Assembly: GCA_902799045.1 (NCBI GenBank)
Contig: CADBZH010000017.1
Span: 1 to 64,000, forward strand
DNA: 64,000 nt
Direction: 5' to 3'
Origin: an uncultured Eubacteriales bacterium
Lineage (GTDB): Bacteria; Bacillota; Clostridia; Christensenellales; Aristaeellaceae
Part shown: one piece after another, positions 33,771-42,233 of the stretch
Numbering within the stretch: position 1 is the stretch's first letter
Layout of the letters: each line of letters begins with the position of its first letter
The notes under the pieces: model-generated
Databases searched by the model: none
Told to the model about the DNA's origin: nothing
Seen by the model: the letters and a program-made list of their open reading frames with translations, nothing else
Translations under genes and position numbers: made by a program

Positions 33771-34058
33771 ATGAAACACATCATGCTGATCAAACTGAAG
33801 CCCGGCACCGACGCCATGGCGATTCAGGAGAGGCTCTTCAAGACCTTCCGCAAGCTGGACGACGAGCTGGACTGGCTGAACCATCCGGTGATCGTGCGCC
33901 GCTGCGAGGGCACGGACGCCAGCTATGACCTGATGGCCTCCTTCGAGCTGGAAAAGGAGGAGCAGGTGGCCGAGTACCAGGCCCTGCCGCAGGTGGAAAA
34001 GCTGCGGGGAAAGATCCTGGAGTTCGTCGAGCACAAGGCGACCTTCGATCACTATTGA
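33771..34058 (+). CDS. Dabb-domain protein
   Basis: The protein has 95 residues. The stress-responsive dimeric alpha/beta-barrel (Dabb) fold is recognisable from KHIMLIKLKPG, the central NHPVIVRRCEGTDASYDLMASFEL strands and a tail ending in HKATFDHY. Such proteins are small cytoplasmic dimers of mostly unknown role. It is preceded by AAGGAGG and stands alone between repeat blocks. Confidence 0.8.
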   Translation: MKHIMLIKLKPGTDAMAIQERLFKTFRKLDDELDWLNHPVIVRRCEGTDASYDLMASFELEKEEQVAEYQALPQVEKLRGKILEFVEHKATFDHY

Positions 34059-34125
34059 CGGACAGTATCTGCTGTCCCGAGGGCGAAGCGATCGCGTCCG
34101 ACCTCGCTTCGTTCGCTGACGGAAT

Positions 34126-34200
34126 GTACAGATCTTTCGCTTCGCTCAGGATAACAGGGATCGCGATGCGTTGTCATCCTGAGCGAAGCGATGTTGCAAT
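34126..34200. repeat. CATCCTGAGCGAAGCGA hairpin repeat
   Basis: An imperfect long hairpin: GATCTTTCGCTTCGCTCAGGAT (in pieces) faces CATCCTGAGCGAAGCGATG (34176-34194). It is the same family as 52511-52589 and is probably a terminator of the Dabb gene. Confidence 0.6.
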
Positions 34201-34305
34201 CTGCTCCTCCGGCTTTCGCATCGGCGCTCCTGCGTGATAATGCGACGCCATTTCATCCATTATTCGCCGTTTATGCGTGAGTCGCGATTGTTAACCCTTC
34301 GGGGG

Positions 34306-34334
34306 TTGACAAGCGCGCCTTTTTGTGATACCAT
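34306..34334 (+). promoter_or_regulatory. promoter of the lysine operon
   Basis: TTGACA (34306-34311) is followed after 17 bp by TACCAT (34329-34334). A small AACCCttcggGGGTT hairpin precedes it at 34293-34307. Confidence 0.7.
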
Positions 34335-34362
34335 GCCACCACAGTCGAATACCGCAATTAAA

Positions 34363-34523
34363 GGATAGAGGCGCAGCTGTCATCAGTAAGCCCCGGCGCG
34401 CAAGGCTTCGCAGGCCGTTGCCGGGAACGAAAGGGGCCGCTGCCGAAGGGAAGGGAGCGCGAGCCCGGCCCTGGGCAAACGGACAACATCCGTTTGACTG
34501 CCGCACCAGCGGAGCGCTATGGA
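34363..34523 (+). ncRNA. lysine riboswitch (L box)
   Basis: The leader before dapA contains conserved lysine-aptamer pieces in order: GATAGAGGCGC (34364-34374), AGTAAG (34385-34390), GGGGCCGCTGCCGAAGG (34433-34449), a CAAACGGAcaacaTCCGTTTG hairpin arm and a closing GCGCTATG. The P1 stem pairs ATAGaGGCGC with GCGCTAT. Lysine binding should lower expression of the downstream operon. Confidence 0.85.
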
Positions 34524-34570
34524 TTAATTGTGATTTCCCAGGTCGGGCTGCGTCCGGCGCGGGAACCACA

Positions 34571-34628
34571 GTCAATGCACGGCGTGTATTGGCTGATTCT
34601 TTTATACCGACGAGTGAGGTGCATTGAC
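34571..34628 (+). promoter_or_regulatory. RBS-sequestering stem of the lysine riboswitch
   Basis: GTCAATGCAC (34571-34580) and GTGCATTGAC (34619-34628) are perfect inverted repeats. The right half covers the end of GTGAGGTG and reaches the dapA start codon. No strong terminator is visible, so control is probably at translation initiation. Confidence 0.55.
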
Positions 34629-35516
34629 ATGAAGAAGCATACCGTGTTCCGCGGCGCCGCCACAGCGCTGATCACGCCCCTGAATGAAACGGGCGTGGAC
34701 TATGAGGCCTTCGGCAGGCTGATCGACTGGCAGATCGAAAAGGGCATCGACGGCCTGGTGATCGCCGGCACCACCGGCGAGGGCGCCACGCTCACCTATC
34801 AGGAGCACGAGGAGTGCATCCGCTTTGCCGTGGAGCGGGCGGCGGGCCGCGTGCCGATCATCGCGGGCAGCGGCTCCAACGACACCAACCGCGCCATCAC
34901 GCTCTCGAAGTTCTCCTGCCGGGCCGGCGCGGACGCGCTGCTGGTGGTGACGCCCTACTACAACAAGGCTACCCAGAAGGGTCTGATCGCCAGCTACAAC
35001 GCCATCGCCGACGCGGTGGACAGGCCCATCATACTCTACAACGTGCCCAGCCGCACCGGCGTGAACATCGAGCCCGCCACCTATGTGGAGCTGGCGAAGC
35101 ACCCGAACATCGTGGGCATCAAGGAGGCCAGCGGCAACATCTCCAAGATCGTGGAGACGGCCATGCTGGTGGGCGACGCCATCGACATCTATTCCGGCAA
35201 CGACGACCAGGTGGTGCCGGTGCTGAGCATGGGCGGCAGCGGCGTGATCTCCGTGCTGTCCAACGTCATGCCCGCCGAGACCCACGCGATGTGCCAGAAG
35301 TTCTTCGATGGCGACGTGGCCGGCAGCGCCCGCATGCAGATGGACCTGCTGCCCCTGATCAACGCGCTGTTCAGCGAGGTGAACCCCATTCCCGTCAAGG
35401 CCGCCATGGCCGCCATGGGCTGGTGTGAAAACCGCGTCCGCCTGCCCCTCACCCCGATGGAGGAGGCGCACTGGCAGAAGCTGGAAGCGATCATGAAAGG
35501 GCATGGGCTGATTTGA
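34629..35516 (+). CDS. dapA: 4-hydroxy-tetrahydrodipicolinate synthase
   Basis: The protein has 295 residues and is a (beta/alpha)8 aldolase. GTTGEGATLTYQEHE forms the pyruvate site, VTPYYNKATQKGLIASY the dimer tyrosine region, and NVPSRTG the substrate arm. The Schiff-base lysine is Lys165 in GIKEASG. It condenses pyruvate with aspartate semialdehyde, the committed step to lysine and diaminopimelate. It is first in the riboswitch-controlled operon. Confidence 0.96.
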   Translation: MKKHTVFRGAATALITPLNETGVDYEAFGRLIDWQIEKGIDGLVIAGTTGEGATLTYQEHEECIRFAVERAAGRVPIIAGSGSNDTNRAITLSKFSCRAGADALLVVTPYYNKATQKGLIASYNAIADAVDRPIILYNVPSRTGVNIEPATYVELAKHPNIVGIKEASGNISKIVETAMLVGDAIDIYSGNDDQVVPVLSMGGSGVISVLSNVMPAETHAMCQKFFDGDVAGSARMQMDLLPLINALFSEVNPIPVKAAMAAMGWCENRVRLPLTPMEEAHWQKLEAIMKGHGLI

Positions 35517-35521
35517 CATTG

Positions 35522-35613
35522 AGGGAGTAGGGAGCAGGGAACAGGGAGCAGGAAATGCCGGGAACGCGGCAGCCACTATTCCTGCTCCCTACTGCCTGCT
35601 GCCTGCTCCCTGG
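35522..35613. repeat. heptad-arm palindrome (F6)
   Basis: The left arm is AGGGAGT AGGGAGC AGGGAAC AGGGAGC. The right arm is CTATTCC TGCTCCC TACTGCC TGCTGCC TGCTCCC. The core contains GCGGCAGCCAC. It fills the dapA-dapB gap. Confidence 0.65.
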
Positions 35614-35640
35614 ACGAAGCAACAAAAGATGGAGGTACCC

Positions 35641-36372
35641 ATGAACATCATCATCAACGGTGCGAACGGGCGCATGGGGCGCATCGTTTCACAGGCGATC
35701 GAAGAGGGCGGCGCGCACAGCGTGGCCGCGCGGGTGGACTGGAGCTACGCCGCCGGGGACGGCCTGTCGGAGCTGAAGCAGTATCAGGGCCCGGCGGACA
35801 TCGTGATCGACTTTTCAAACCACGCGGCCACGGCCTCCGTGGCGGAGTATTGCGCCGGACGCGGCCTGCCGGTGGTGATCGGCACCACGGGCCAGACCGA
35901 CGAGGAGCGCGCGCAGATCGAGGCGCTCTCGAAGGAGGTGCCGGTGTTCCTGTCGGGGAACATGTCGCTGGGCATCGCGCTGCTGGCGAACATGGCCAGG
36001 CAGGCCGCGGCGATGTTCCCGAACGCCGACATCGAGATCGTCGAGCGTCACCACAACCAGAAGCTGGACGTGCCCAGCGGCACGGCGCTGCTGCTGGCCG
36101 ACCGGGTGCGCGAGGCGCGGCCGGAGGCGACGATCGTCGTCGGGCGGCATGAAAACGGCAAGCGCGAGCGCAATGAAATCGGCATCCACTCGCTGCGCTA
36201 CGGCGGCGAGGTGGGCACCCATGAGGTCATTATCGCCGCGGGCAGCGAGACCATCACGCTGAAGCACGAGGCGGAGGACCGCGGCCTGTTCGCCCAGGGG
36301 GCGCTGGCGGTGGCGGAGTTCCTGGCCGGGCAGGCGCCAGGCCTGTATGACATGCGGGACATCGTGAAATAG
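35641..36372 (+). CDS. dapB: 4-hydroxy-tetrahydrodipicolinate reductase
   Basis: The protein has 243 residues. IIINGANGRMGRIV is the NAD(P) site, GTTGQTDEE the cofactor loop, and EIVERHHNQKLDVPSGTA the substrate-binding catalytic segment with the His-His pair and Lys. It makes tetrahydrodipicolinate. The start at 35641 follows GGAGGT; the ATG at 35629 overlaps that site. Confidence 0.95.
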   Translation: MNIIINGANGRMGRIVSQAIEEGGAHSVAARVDWSYAAGDGLSELKQYQGPADIVIDFSNHAATASVAEYCAGRGLPVVIGTTGQTDEERAQIEALSKEVPVFLSGNMSLGIALLANMARQAAAMFPNADIEIVERHHNQKLDVPSGTALLLADRVREARPEATIVVGRHENGKRERNEIGIHSLRYGGEVGTHEVIIAAGSETITLKHEAEDRGLFAQGALAVAEFLAGQAPGLYDMRDIVK

Positions 36373-36381
36373 GAGAGAGAC

Positions 36382-37074
36382 ATGAACGCACAGGACTTGA
36401 TCAACTACATCGCCACCGCACCGAAGAAGACGCCGGTGAAGCTGTATGTGAAGGAGCGCGCGCCCGTGGATTTCGGCGGCGCGAAGGTGTTTGGCGCGGG
36501 GGACAAGGTGGTATTCGGCGATTGGAGCGAGCTTGAGCCGATCCTCGAGGCCAACCGCGACAACATCGAGGATATCGTCATCGAAAACGACCGGCGCAAC
36601 AGCGCGGTGCCGCTGCTGGACATGAAGGGCATTCCCGCCCGCATCGAGCCCGGCGCGCTGATCCGCGAGAACGTTTCCATCGGCAAGAACGCCGTCATCA
36701 TGATGGGCGCGGTGATCAACATCGGCGCGGTCATCGGCGACGGCACCATGATCGACATGGGCGCGGTGCTGGGCGGCCGGGCCATCGTGGGCAAGAACTG
36801 CCACGTGGGCGCGGGCGCGGTGCTGGCGGGCGTGATCGAGCCGGCCTCCGCGACCCCCGTGATCGTCGAGGACGGCGTGCTGATCGGCGCGAACGCCGTG
36901 GTGATCGAGGGCGTGCACGTGGGCAGGGGCGCGGTGGTTGCCGCCGGGGCCGTCGTCATCGAGGACGTGCCCGAGAACGCCGTCGTCGCCGGGTGTCCCG
37001 CGCGCGTCATCAAGCAGAAGGACGCCGGCACCACCCAGAAGACGGCGCTGGAGGCGGCGCTGAGGCAGTTATGA
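36382..37074 (+). CDS. dapH: tetrahydrodipicolinate N-acetyltransferase
   Basis: The protein has 230 residues. An N-terminal helical domain (about 1-80) precedes a left-handed beta-helix of hexapeptide repeats ([20 protein letters not shown] and following). This is the DapH/YkuQ form that uses acetyl-CoA, as opposed to the succinyl-CoA enzyme of Gram-negatives. It starts 9 bases after dapB. Confidence 0.93.
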   Translation: MNAQDLINYIATAPKKTPVKLYVKERAPVDFGGAKVFGAGDKVVFGDWSELEPILEANRDNIEDIVIENDRRNSAVPLLDMKGIPARIEPGALIRENVSIGKNAVIMMGAVINIGAVIGDGTMIDMGAVLGGRAIVGKNCHVGAGAVLAGVIEPASATPVIVEDGVLIGANAVVIEGVHVGRGAVVAAGAVVIEDVPENAVVAGCPARVIKQKDAGTTQKTALEAALRQL

Positions 37075-37077
37075 GAG

Positions 37078-37101
37078 GGCGGGGGACCTGCTTCCCCCGC
37101 C
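37078..37101 (+). terminator. hairpin between dapH and the deacetylase
   Basis: GGCGGGGGA (37078-37086) pairs with TCCCCCGCC (37093-37101). No T-run follows, so attenuation within the operon is more likely than a true end. Confidence 0.45.
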
Positions 37102-37145
37102 ATTGCCATTCCTTTGACAGATTCGCCTGAAATAGGGAGGTTGTT

Positions 37146-38297
37146 ATGACCGATTACCTTGCCCAAGCCCAGGCCATTGCGGATGAACTGGCCGCCCTGC
37201 GCCACGCCTTTCACCGCCAGCCGGAGCTGGGCAACCAGGAGCGTCAGACCGCCGCGCGGATCGAAGCGTATCTGCGCGGGCTGAACATTCCCACGCAGAG
37301 GCTGCTGGACACGGCGGTGGTGGCGCGGTTGGAGGGCGGCGGGCCGGGAAAGACCGTGGCGCTGCGCGCGGACATGGACGCGCTGCCGCTGACGGAGGCC
37401 ACCGGCGCGGATTTCGCCTCTGAAACCCCGGGCGTGATGCATGCCTGCGGCCACGACGTGCACATGACCGCCGCCCTGGGCGCGGCCAGGCTGCTGTCGG
37501 CGCGGCGGGCGTCGCTGAAGGGCGCGGTGGTGTTCCTGTTCCAGCCGGACGAGGAGGGCCGCGGCGGCGCCCGACGGATGATCGAGGCCGGGGCGCTGGA
37601 GGGCGTGGACGCGGTGTTCGGCGCGCACGTCTCGCCGGAGCTGCCGCTGGGCGCGGTCGGCGTGCGCTACGGCAAGTTCTACGCGGCCTCGGACACGTTC
37701 AGGATCGCCGTGAAGGGCAGGAGCGCCCACGCCGCTGAGCGCGAGAAGGGCATCGACGCCCTGGGCGCGGCGGCGGAGCTGGCGACGCGGCTGATCGCGC
37801 TGCCCGGCGAGGTGCTGCCGGGGGAGCGCGCGGTGGTGACCGTGGGCACGCTGCACGCCGGAACCGCCGAAAACGCGCTGGCGGAGCGGGCGGAGCTGTC
37901 CGGCATCATTCGCACGCTGGGCCCGGACGCCCGGGCGAGGCTGAAGGCGCGCTTTGCCGGGGTGGTGCGCGAGACCCTGGCAAATTGGGGCGCGGAGGCG
38001 GAGGTCCGGCTGCGGGAGAGCTATCCCGGCGTGGTGAATCACGACGGCATGACCGCCCTGGCCGAGGGCGCGCTGAAGGGGCTGCTCGGCGCGGAGCAGG
38101 TGCGGGTGATCGACCGGCCAACCCTCACGACGGAGGACTTTGGCGAATTCCTGCTGGAGCGCCCGGGCAGCTTCTATCACGTCGGCGCGGGCTGCCCCCT
38201 GCCGCTGCACAACACGGCCTTCCTGCCGGACGACCGGGCCGCCGTGGTGGCCGCCGCTGCCCACGCCGCGGTGATCGAGGCGTTCCTGGGCGCATAA
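37146..38297 (+). CDS. M20 amidohydrolase, likely N-acetyl-diaminopimelate deacetylase
   Basis: The protein has 383 residues. It is an M20D metallopeptidase-type amidohydrolase with HRQPELGNQE near the N-terminus, LRADMDALPL, the metal motif HACGHDVHM and FQPDEEGRGGARRMIE. Related enzymes act on acetyl-amino acids or hippurate. Its place right after dapA-dapB-dapH supports removal of the acetyl group that DapH adds. That assignment rests on context. The ribosome site is GGGAGG. Confidence 0.8.
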   Translation: MTDYLAQAQAIADELAALRHAFHRQPELGNQERQTAARIEAYLRGLNIPTQRLLDTAVVARLEGGGPGKTVALRADMDALPLTEATGADFASETPGVMHACGHDVHMTAALGAARLLSARRASLKGAVVFLFQPDEEGRGGARRMIEAGALEGVDAVFGAHVSPELPLGAVGVRYGKFYAASDTFRIAVKGRSAHAAEREKGIDALGAAAELATRLIALPGEVLPGERAVVTVGTLHAGTAENALAERAELSGIIRTLGPDARARLKARFAGVVRETLANWGAEAEVRLRESYPGVVNHDGMTALAEGALKGLLGAEQVRVIDRPTLTTEDFGEFLLERPGSFYHVGAGCPLPLHNTAFLPDDRAAVVAAAAHAAVIEAFLGA

Positions 38298-38414
38298 TTA
38301 AGTAGACGATGATTAATTCGAGCATCGAGGCTGCGAGTGCATTTTTCGGCAGGTGGCCTTGCAGATTTCGAAGGTTTACTGGAGGTAAATCGAGATAATG
38401 ATCGCCCCCGCGCG

Positions 38415-38443
38415 TTGACAGCGCCGCGGGGGCATGCTATACT
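38415..38443 (+). promoter_or_regulatory. mntP promoter
   Basis: TTGACA (38415-38420) and TATACT (38438-38443) are 17 bp apart. Only 36 bases separate the -10 from the start codon, so a manganese riboswitch does not fit in the transcript. Confidence 0.75.
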
Positions 38444-38479
38444 GGACGGGTCAATACCGAACAACGGAGGGCCGCGCCG

Positions 38480-39070
38480 ATGGAATGGAGCCTCTCTTTT
38501 TTTGTCAACAGCGCGCTGCTGGGCGTGGGCCTGGCGATGGACGCCTTTTCGGTCTCCCTGGCGAACGGCCTGAACGACCCCGGCATGTCCCGCCGACGCA
38601 TGGCGCTGGTGGCGGGCACGTTCGCGTTTTTCCAGTTCCTGATGCCAATGGTCGGCTGGCTGTGCGTGCGCACGGTGGCGACAGCCTTCGCGGCGTTCCA
38701 GAAGGCCGTGCCGTGGATCGCGCTGGCGCTGCTGGGCTGCATCGGCGGCAAGATGCTCTATGAGGGCAGCATCCACCGCGAGGGCGGCGAGGACGGCGAG
38801 GGCGCGGCGCTGGGCGGCGGCACGCTGCTGATGCAGGGGGTGGCCACCTCCATCGACGCGCTGTCCGTGGGCTTCACGATCGAGCGCTATGGCTGGCCCC
38901 AGGCGCTGACGGCTTCGACGATCATCGCGGCGGTGACGTTCGCCATCTGCGCCGTCGGCCTCGTCCTCGGCCGCAAATTCGGCACGAGGCTGGCGGGCAA
39001 GGCCAGCCTCCTCGGCGGCGCCATCCTGGTGCTGATCGGGGTCGAGATCTTCATCACCCATATGTATTGA
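38480..39070 (+). CDS. mntP: manganese efflux pump MntP
   Basis: The protein has 196 residues, with six predicted membrane helices in two related halves. The paired acidic motifs GLAMDAFSVSLANG and GVATSIDALSVGF are the metal-binding signatures of MntP (formerly DUF204). It exports Mn2+ and protects against manganese excess. It is a single-gene unit with its own promoter and terminator. Confidence 0.9.
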   Translation: MEWSLSFFVNSALLGVGLAMDAFSVSLANGLNDPGMSRRRMALVAGTFAFFQFLMPMVGWLCVRTVATAFAAFQKAVPWIALALLGCIGGKMLYEGSIHREGGEDGEGAALGGGTLLMQGVATSIDALSVGFTIERYGWPQALTASTIIAAVTFAICAVGLVLGRKFGTRLAGKASLLGGAILVLIGVEIFITHMY

Positions 39071-39073
39071 CGC

Positions 39074-39159
39074 AAGGCGGGGAGCGATCCCCGCCTTAAG
39101 CAGACGCTGATTCATTCCCGCACCGCAGAGTTGGTGCGCGAATGAATCAGCGACTGCTT
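39074..39159. terminator. double hairpin between mntP and DUF378 gene
   Basis: First, AAGGCGGGGA (39074-39083) pairs with TCCCCGCCTT (39088-39097). Then a long imperfect palindrome follows, AAGCAGaCGCTGATTCATT facing AATGAATCAGCGaCTGCTT (39098-39159). Both sit between convergent genes. A degenerate half of the second one follows the deacetylase at 38299-38325. Confidence 0.7.
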
Positions 39160-39169
39160 GACCGCCCGG

Positions 39170-39385
39170 TCAGCGCATCTCCCCGTCCGGTTCGCTCACG
39201 CGCTCGCGGAACAGCAGGGATATGCACCACAGCGCCGCCACGCCCACGATGGTGTAGATGACGCGGCTGATCGTCGCCGCCTGCCCGCCGAACAGGTAGG
39301 CCACCAGGTCGAAGCGGAACAGGCCCACCAGCAGCCAGTTGATGCCGCCGATGATGCTCAGCACCAATGAAACGCGATCCAGCAT
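39170..39385 (-). CDS. DUF378 small membrane protein
   Basis: The protein has 71 residues and two membrane helices. The signature SIIGGINWLLVGLF in helix 1 and a VIYTIVGVAALWCI helix 2 match DUF378. The function is unknown. The start at 39385 is 9 bases from AAGGAG; the ATG at 39394 abuts the site. Related small genes are common as single genes in Firmicutes. Confidence 0.8.
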   Translation of the reverse strand: MLDRVSLVLSIIGGINWLLVGLFRFDLVAYLFGGQAATISRVIYTIVGVAALWCISLLFRERVSEPDGEMR

Positions 39386-39510
39386 GAATAACATCTCCTT
39401 CTCTCAGCCGGTTTTCCGGCGTAGTGCTCTTAGATTGGCCCGTTTTCGCACAAAATATACCACTGCCGGTAAAAAATGCGGGGCGAAGTGTGAATTCTTG
39501 CCGCGCGTTG

Positions 39511-39538
39511 TTGACAAAGGTGGGGGAGATGTTATACT
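39511..39538 (+). promoter_or_regulatory. promoter of the SH3b protein gene
   Basis: TTGACA (39511-39516) and TATACT (39533-39538) are separated by 16 bp. Confidence 0.65.
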
Positions 39539-39605
39539 GTTTTTGAACTCCGGAAGGGGTTTTATCGTCTCAGAGACACACTGTTTTTCAGGAGGTACAT
39601 ATTCC

Positions 39606-40460
39606 ATGAAGCGTTCCATCAAGAGGATCGCCGCGCTGGCGCTGGCGCTGATGCTGCTGTGCGGCCTGGCGCTGGCGGAGGTGCGCACCACGGCCAACGT
39701 CAACCTGCGCTCCGGCCCCGGCCTGAACTATGAGATCGTCACCAGCTACAAGGAGGGCAGGCAGCTGACCTACCTGAACGAGAGCAGCGCGGACGACCGC
39801 GGCGTCACCTGGTACAAGGTGTCCGACGGCAAGCACACCGGCTGGATCTCGGAGAAGTATGTCGAGCTGAAGGGCGAGGACGTCCAGCCCGCCGCCACGG
39901 CCCAGCCCACCGCCGCGCCCACTGCCGCGCCCTCGGCCCAGCCCTGGCCCAGCAGCGAGGCGGGGGACAACGCCCTGAACGCCGGCGGATTGTTTGCCGA
40001 CAGCCTGGGCGGCGAACAGCCCCAGCCCACCGCCGGGGTGGCCCTGCCGGACCTTTCCCGGAGCGTGGAGCTGTCCGGCTACTACGGCATCGACCTGGTC
40101 ACCGCTGCGAACGAGATCGGCCTGATCTCCTATCGCGAGGTGGTTTCCGAGGCCCCGTACCAGTATTACGACGCCGCGCTGATCCTCGCCGGCAACCAGA
40201 CCGTGGAGAGCATCGTGGTCTACGGCGCGGGCTATGAGGTCTACGGCGTCAGCGTGGGCATGGACGCCCAGACCGCCATGGCCTGCCTGAACGCCGCGGG
40301 CCTGGATTACATGGATTCCATGAACGGCATCACCTATGAGCATCGCGCCGCCGAGGGCGCGCCGTTTGCCGATGCCAACGGCCACGATTCCTGCCTCAAC
40401 CTGTGGATCAGCCCGGAGAACACCGTCACCGAGATCGATTGGTCCACCTATACGGGCTGA
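39606..40460 (+). CDS. secreted SH3b-domain protein
   Basis: The protein has 284 residues. A signal peptide (about 1-21, ending LALA) is followed by a bacterial SH3 domain (about 23-85) with TTANVNLRSGPG and GVTWYKVSDGKHTGWISEKYVEL. Next is a Pro/Thr/Ala linker (about 90-145), then a C-terminal domain of about 135 residues that I do not recognise. SH3b domains usually bind peptidoglycan, so a cell-wall role is likely. The ribosome site is AGGAGGT. It converges with a polysaccharide deacetylase. Confidence 0.8.
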   Translation: MKRSIKRIAALALALMLLCGLALAEVRTTANVNLRSGPGLNYEIVTSYKEGRQLTYLNESSADDRGVTWYKVSDGKHTGWISEKYVELKGEDVQPAATAQPTAAPTAAPSAQPWPSSEAGDNALNAGGLFADSLGGEQPQPTAGVALPDLSRSVELSGYYGIDLVTAANEIGLISYREVVSEAPYQYYDAALILAGNQTVESIVVYGAGYEVYGVSVGMDAQTAMACLNAAGLDYMDSMNGITYEHRAAEGAPFADANGHDSCLNLWISPENTVTEIDWSTYTG

Positions 40461-40581
40461 CCGGATAGAGAAGCCGTGACCCGTGGAAGCCGCGTTCCGG
40501 GCAAGGAAGGACCCGGATCGCAAGGGCGCCCCACCGGCCTGCGGCCACCTCCCCACCGCAGCGGGGTGGGGGACTCCTGAA

Positions 40582-40603
40582 CCTCCCCACCGCAATGGGG
40601 AGG
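40582..40603. terminator. hairpin between convergent envelope genes
   Basis: CCTCCCCA (40582-40589) pairs with TGGGGAGG (40596-40603), followed by CTTGCTTTT. A related CCACCTCCCCACCGC block precedes it. Confidence 0.6.
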
Positions 40604-40620
40604 CTTGCTTTTCCCCGCCG

Positions 40621-41832
40621 TCAGCCCTCGAGGATCAGCCGCTGGGTGGCCTCGTCCGCCTCACCGGAGGGTTCGAGCCCGTGGGCGGCCTGGAAGTCGG
40701 ACACGGCCCGGGCGGTCTTTTTGCCGAAGTAGCCGGTGCTGGGGCCGTCCATCACCAGGTAACCCTGGCTGCGCAGGGCGTCCTGCAGCCGCACGGTCGT
40801 CCAGGTGTAGTCGCCGAACTTCTGGGTGCGGTGGTCGTCGGTGAAGGACGCGGGCTGCGGCATGGCCTGCTCGGTGAGCGGCGCGGCGGCGTTCTCCGGG
40901 ATGCCCAGCAGCGCGTTCATGGTCACCAGCTCGTAGCCCTGGGACACGGCCCAGGGGATGAACTCCTTCAGCTTCGCGGTGTCCGCGTCGGTGGTGTGGA
41001 ACAGGTAGACCTGGCCCGGAGCCAGGGCGCTCTTGATGTGTGCCATGTCGGAATCGGAGCCGCTGACGCTCCACTTGGCGATGCCCAGGTAGCCCAGCTG
41101 CTTCAGATAGTTGTGGGTGCGCTGGTCGGTCTCGCCGTCGCCACCCATCAGGCGCAGGAAATGCTGCTCGTAGTCGCAGCCCAGCGCCTGGTTCAGCGCC
41201 ACGCGCTGGTTCCAGATCTCCGCGGCCATCTCCTCCTCCGGCAGGCGGAAGATGCGTGCGTGGGTGTAAGTGTGGTTTTCGATCTCAAAGCCCAGGTCGA
41301 AGGCGCTGTGGCGCATCAGCTCCGGCATGCCGGACTTGGCGAGGTTTTCGCCCACCGGGAACAGCGTCAGCTTCGCGCCGCAATCCTCCGCGAGGCGGAC
41401 GATGGCCTTCAGGTTCGCGACCTGATAGCAGTCGTCCACGGTCACGGCGATGCGCTTTTTCTCGGTGTGGGCCTGGTAGACGACCGGCAGGTACACGAAG
41501 GGCGTCGGCTCGGGCGTGGGCGCCAGCGTCGGTTCGCTCGTCGGCTCGGGCGTGGGCTGGGGGGTCGGCTCGATGGTCGGCATCGGGATGATCGGGTCGT
41601 CCGCCCGCTGGGGCGCCGGGGCCTCGGTCACCCGGGGCATGTTCACGTCCGCCAGCTCCAGGCCGGCCTGGGAATAGCCCGCGTCGGGGGCGTTCTGTCG
41701 CGCCCGCTGCGACAGCGTCAGCAGCACCGGCACCAGCGCCAGCGCCACGAACGCCAGCACCGCCACCGTCGCCACGAACGCGCCGAAGCGATTGCGCCTG
41801 CGTTTGCGATTTCCTCTCCGCTTGCGGTCCAT
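40621..41832 (-). CDS. membrane-anchored polysaccharide deacetylase with PG-binding domain
   Basis: The protein has 403 residues. A very basic N-terminus is followed by one membrane helix (about 18-40). A Pro/Thr/Glu linker of TPEPT-like repeats (about 80-112) comes next. The NodB-type deacetylase domain (about 122-340) shows TVDDCYQ and HTYTHA metal motifs, although the first Asp-Asp motif is followed by Cys instead of Gly. A peptidoglycan-binding domain type 1 (about 345-403) has PSTGYFGKKTARAVSDFQ. It probably modifies or binds cell-wall glycan outside the membrane. Confidence 0.85.
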   Translation of the reverse strand: MDRKRRGNRKRRRNRFGAFVATVAVLAFVALALVPVLLTLSQRARQNAPDAGYSQAGLELADVNMPRVTEAPAPQRADDPIIPMPTIEPTPQPTPEPTSEPTLAPTPEPTPFVYLPVVYQAHTEKKRIAVTVDDCYQVANLKAIVRLAEDCGAKLTLFPVGENLAKSGMPELMRHSAFDLGFEIENHTYTHARIFRLPEEEMAAEIWNQRVALNQALGCDYEQHFLRLMGGDGETDQRTHNYLKQLGYLGIAKWSVSGSDSDMAHIKSALAPGQVYLFHTTDADTAKLKEFIPWAVSQGYELVTMNALLGIPENAAAPLTEQAMPQPASFTDDHRTQKFGDYTWTTVRLQDALRSQGYLVMDGPSTGYFGKKTARAVSDFQAAHGLEPSGEADEATQRLILEG

Positions 41833-41876
41833 AACCGTCCCTCCCCGTCTTGACGCGCCGAACGATTCGGCTTATA

Positions 41877-42042
41877 CTAGAGCGTGTTTCTAAAATCCCT
41901 GAAGCGCATTTTCGGCGTTTTTGACTGCATTTCTGTGTTGCTTTTCCTCGACTTGCAACCAGCAAGCCTTCGGAAAATCGCCTTGAAATGCAGCCAAAAC
42001 CACTCGAAACTGCATCTCCCGGCATTTTAAAACACGCTCTGG
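41877..42042. mobile_element. MITE-like element B, full copy
   Basis: The element is 166 bp with 22-bp imperfect terminal inverted repeats: CTAGAGCGTGTTTCTAAAAT at 41877 onward and its mirror ending at 42042. It has no ORF. Related partial copies lie at 54151-54223 and 54409-54510. It sits in the 400-base gap before the pseudouridine synthase. The remaining part (42043-42230) is AT-rich with no clear gene. Confidence 0.6.
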
Positions 42043-42233
42043 AACCAGGCCGTGCGGCCTGTCGATAGTCATTTGCCCTCATTATAGCTGCAAAGGGCGA
42101 ATGTATCTATCATTTTTGCGGTACTAAGACGGGACTTTATTTCGAAAAGTTGCGGTTCAATGACACAGGAAAATCATAACTGAAACGGCTTTGTAAATAT
42201 TTAGCAAATTTGGGAAAAATTGGAGGCGAGCGC

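Noticed and set aside
38444-38479. A yybP-ykoY manganese riboswitch before mntP
   Set aside because: The transcript leader from the recognised promoter is under 40 bases, too short for the aptamer.
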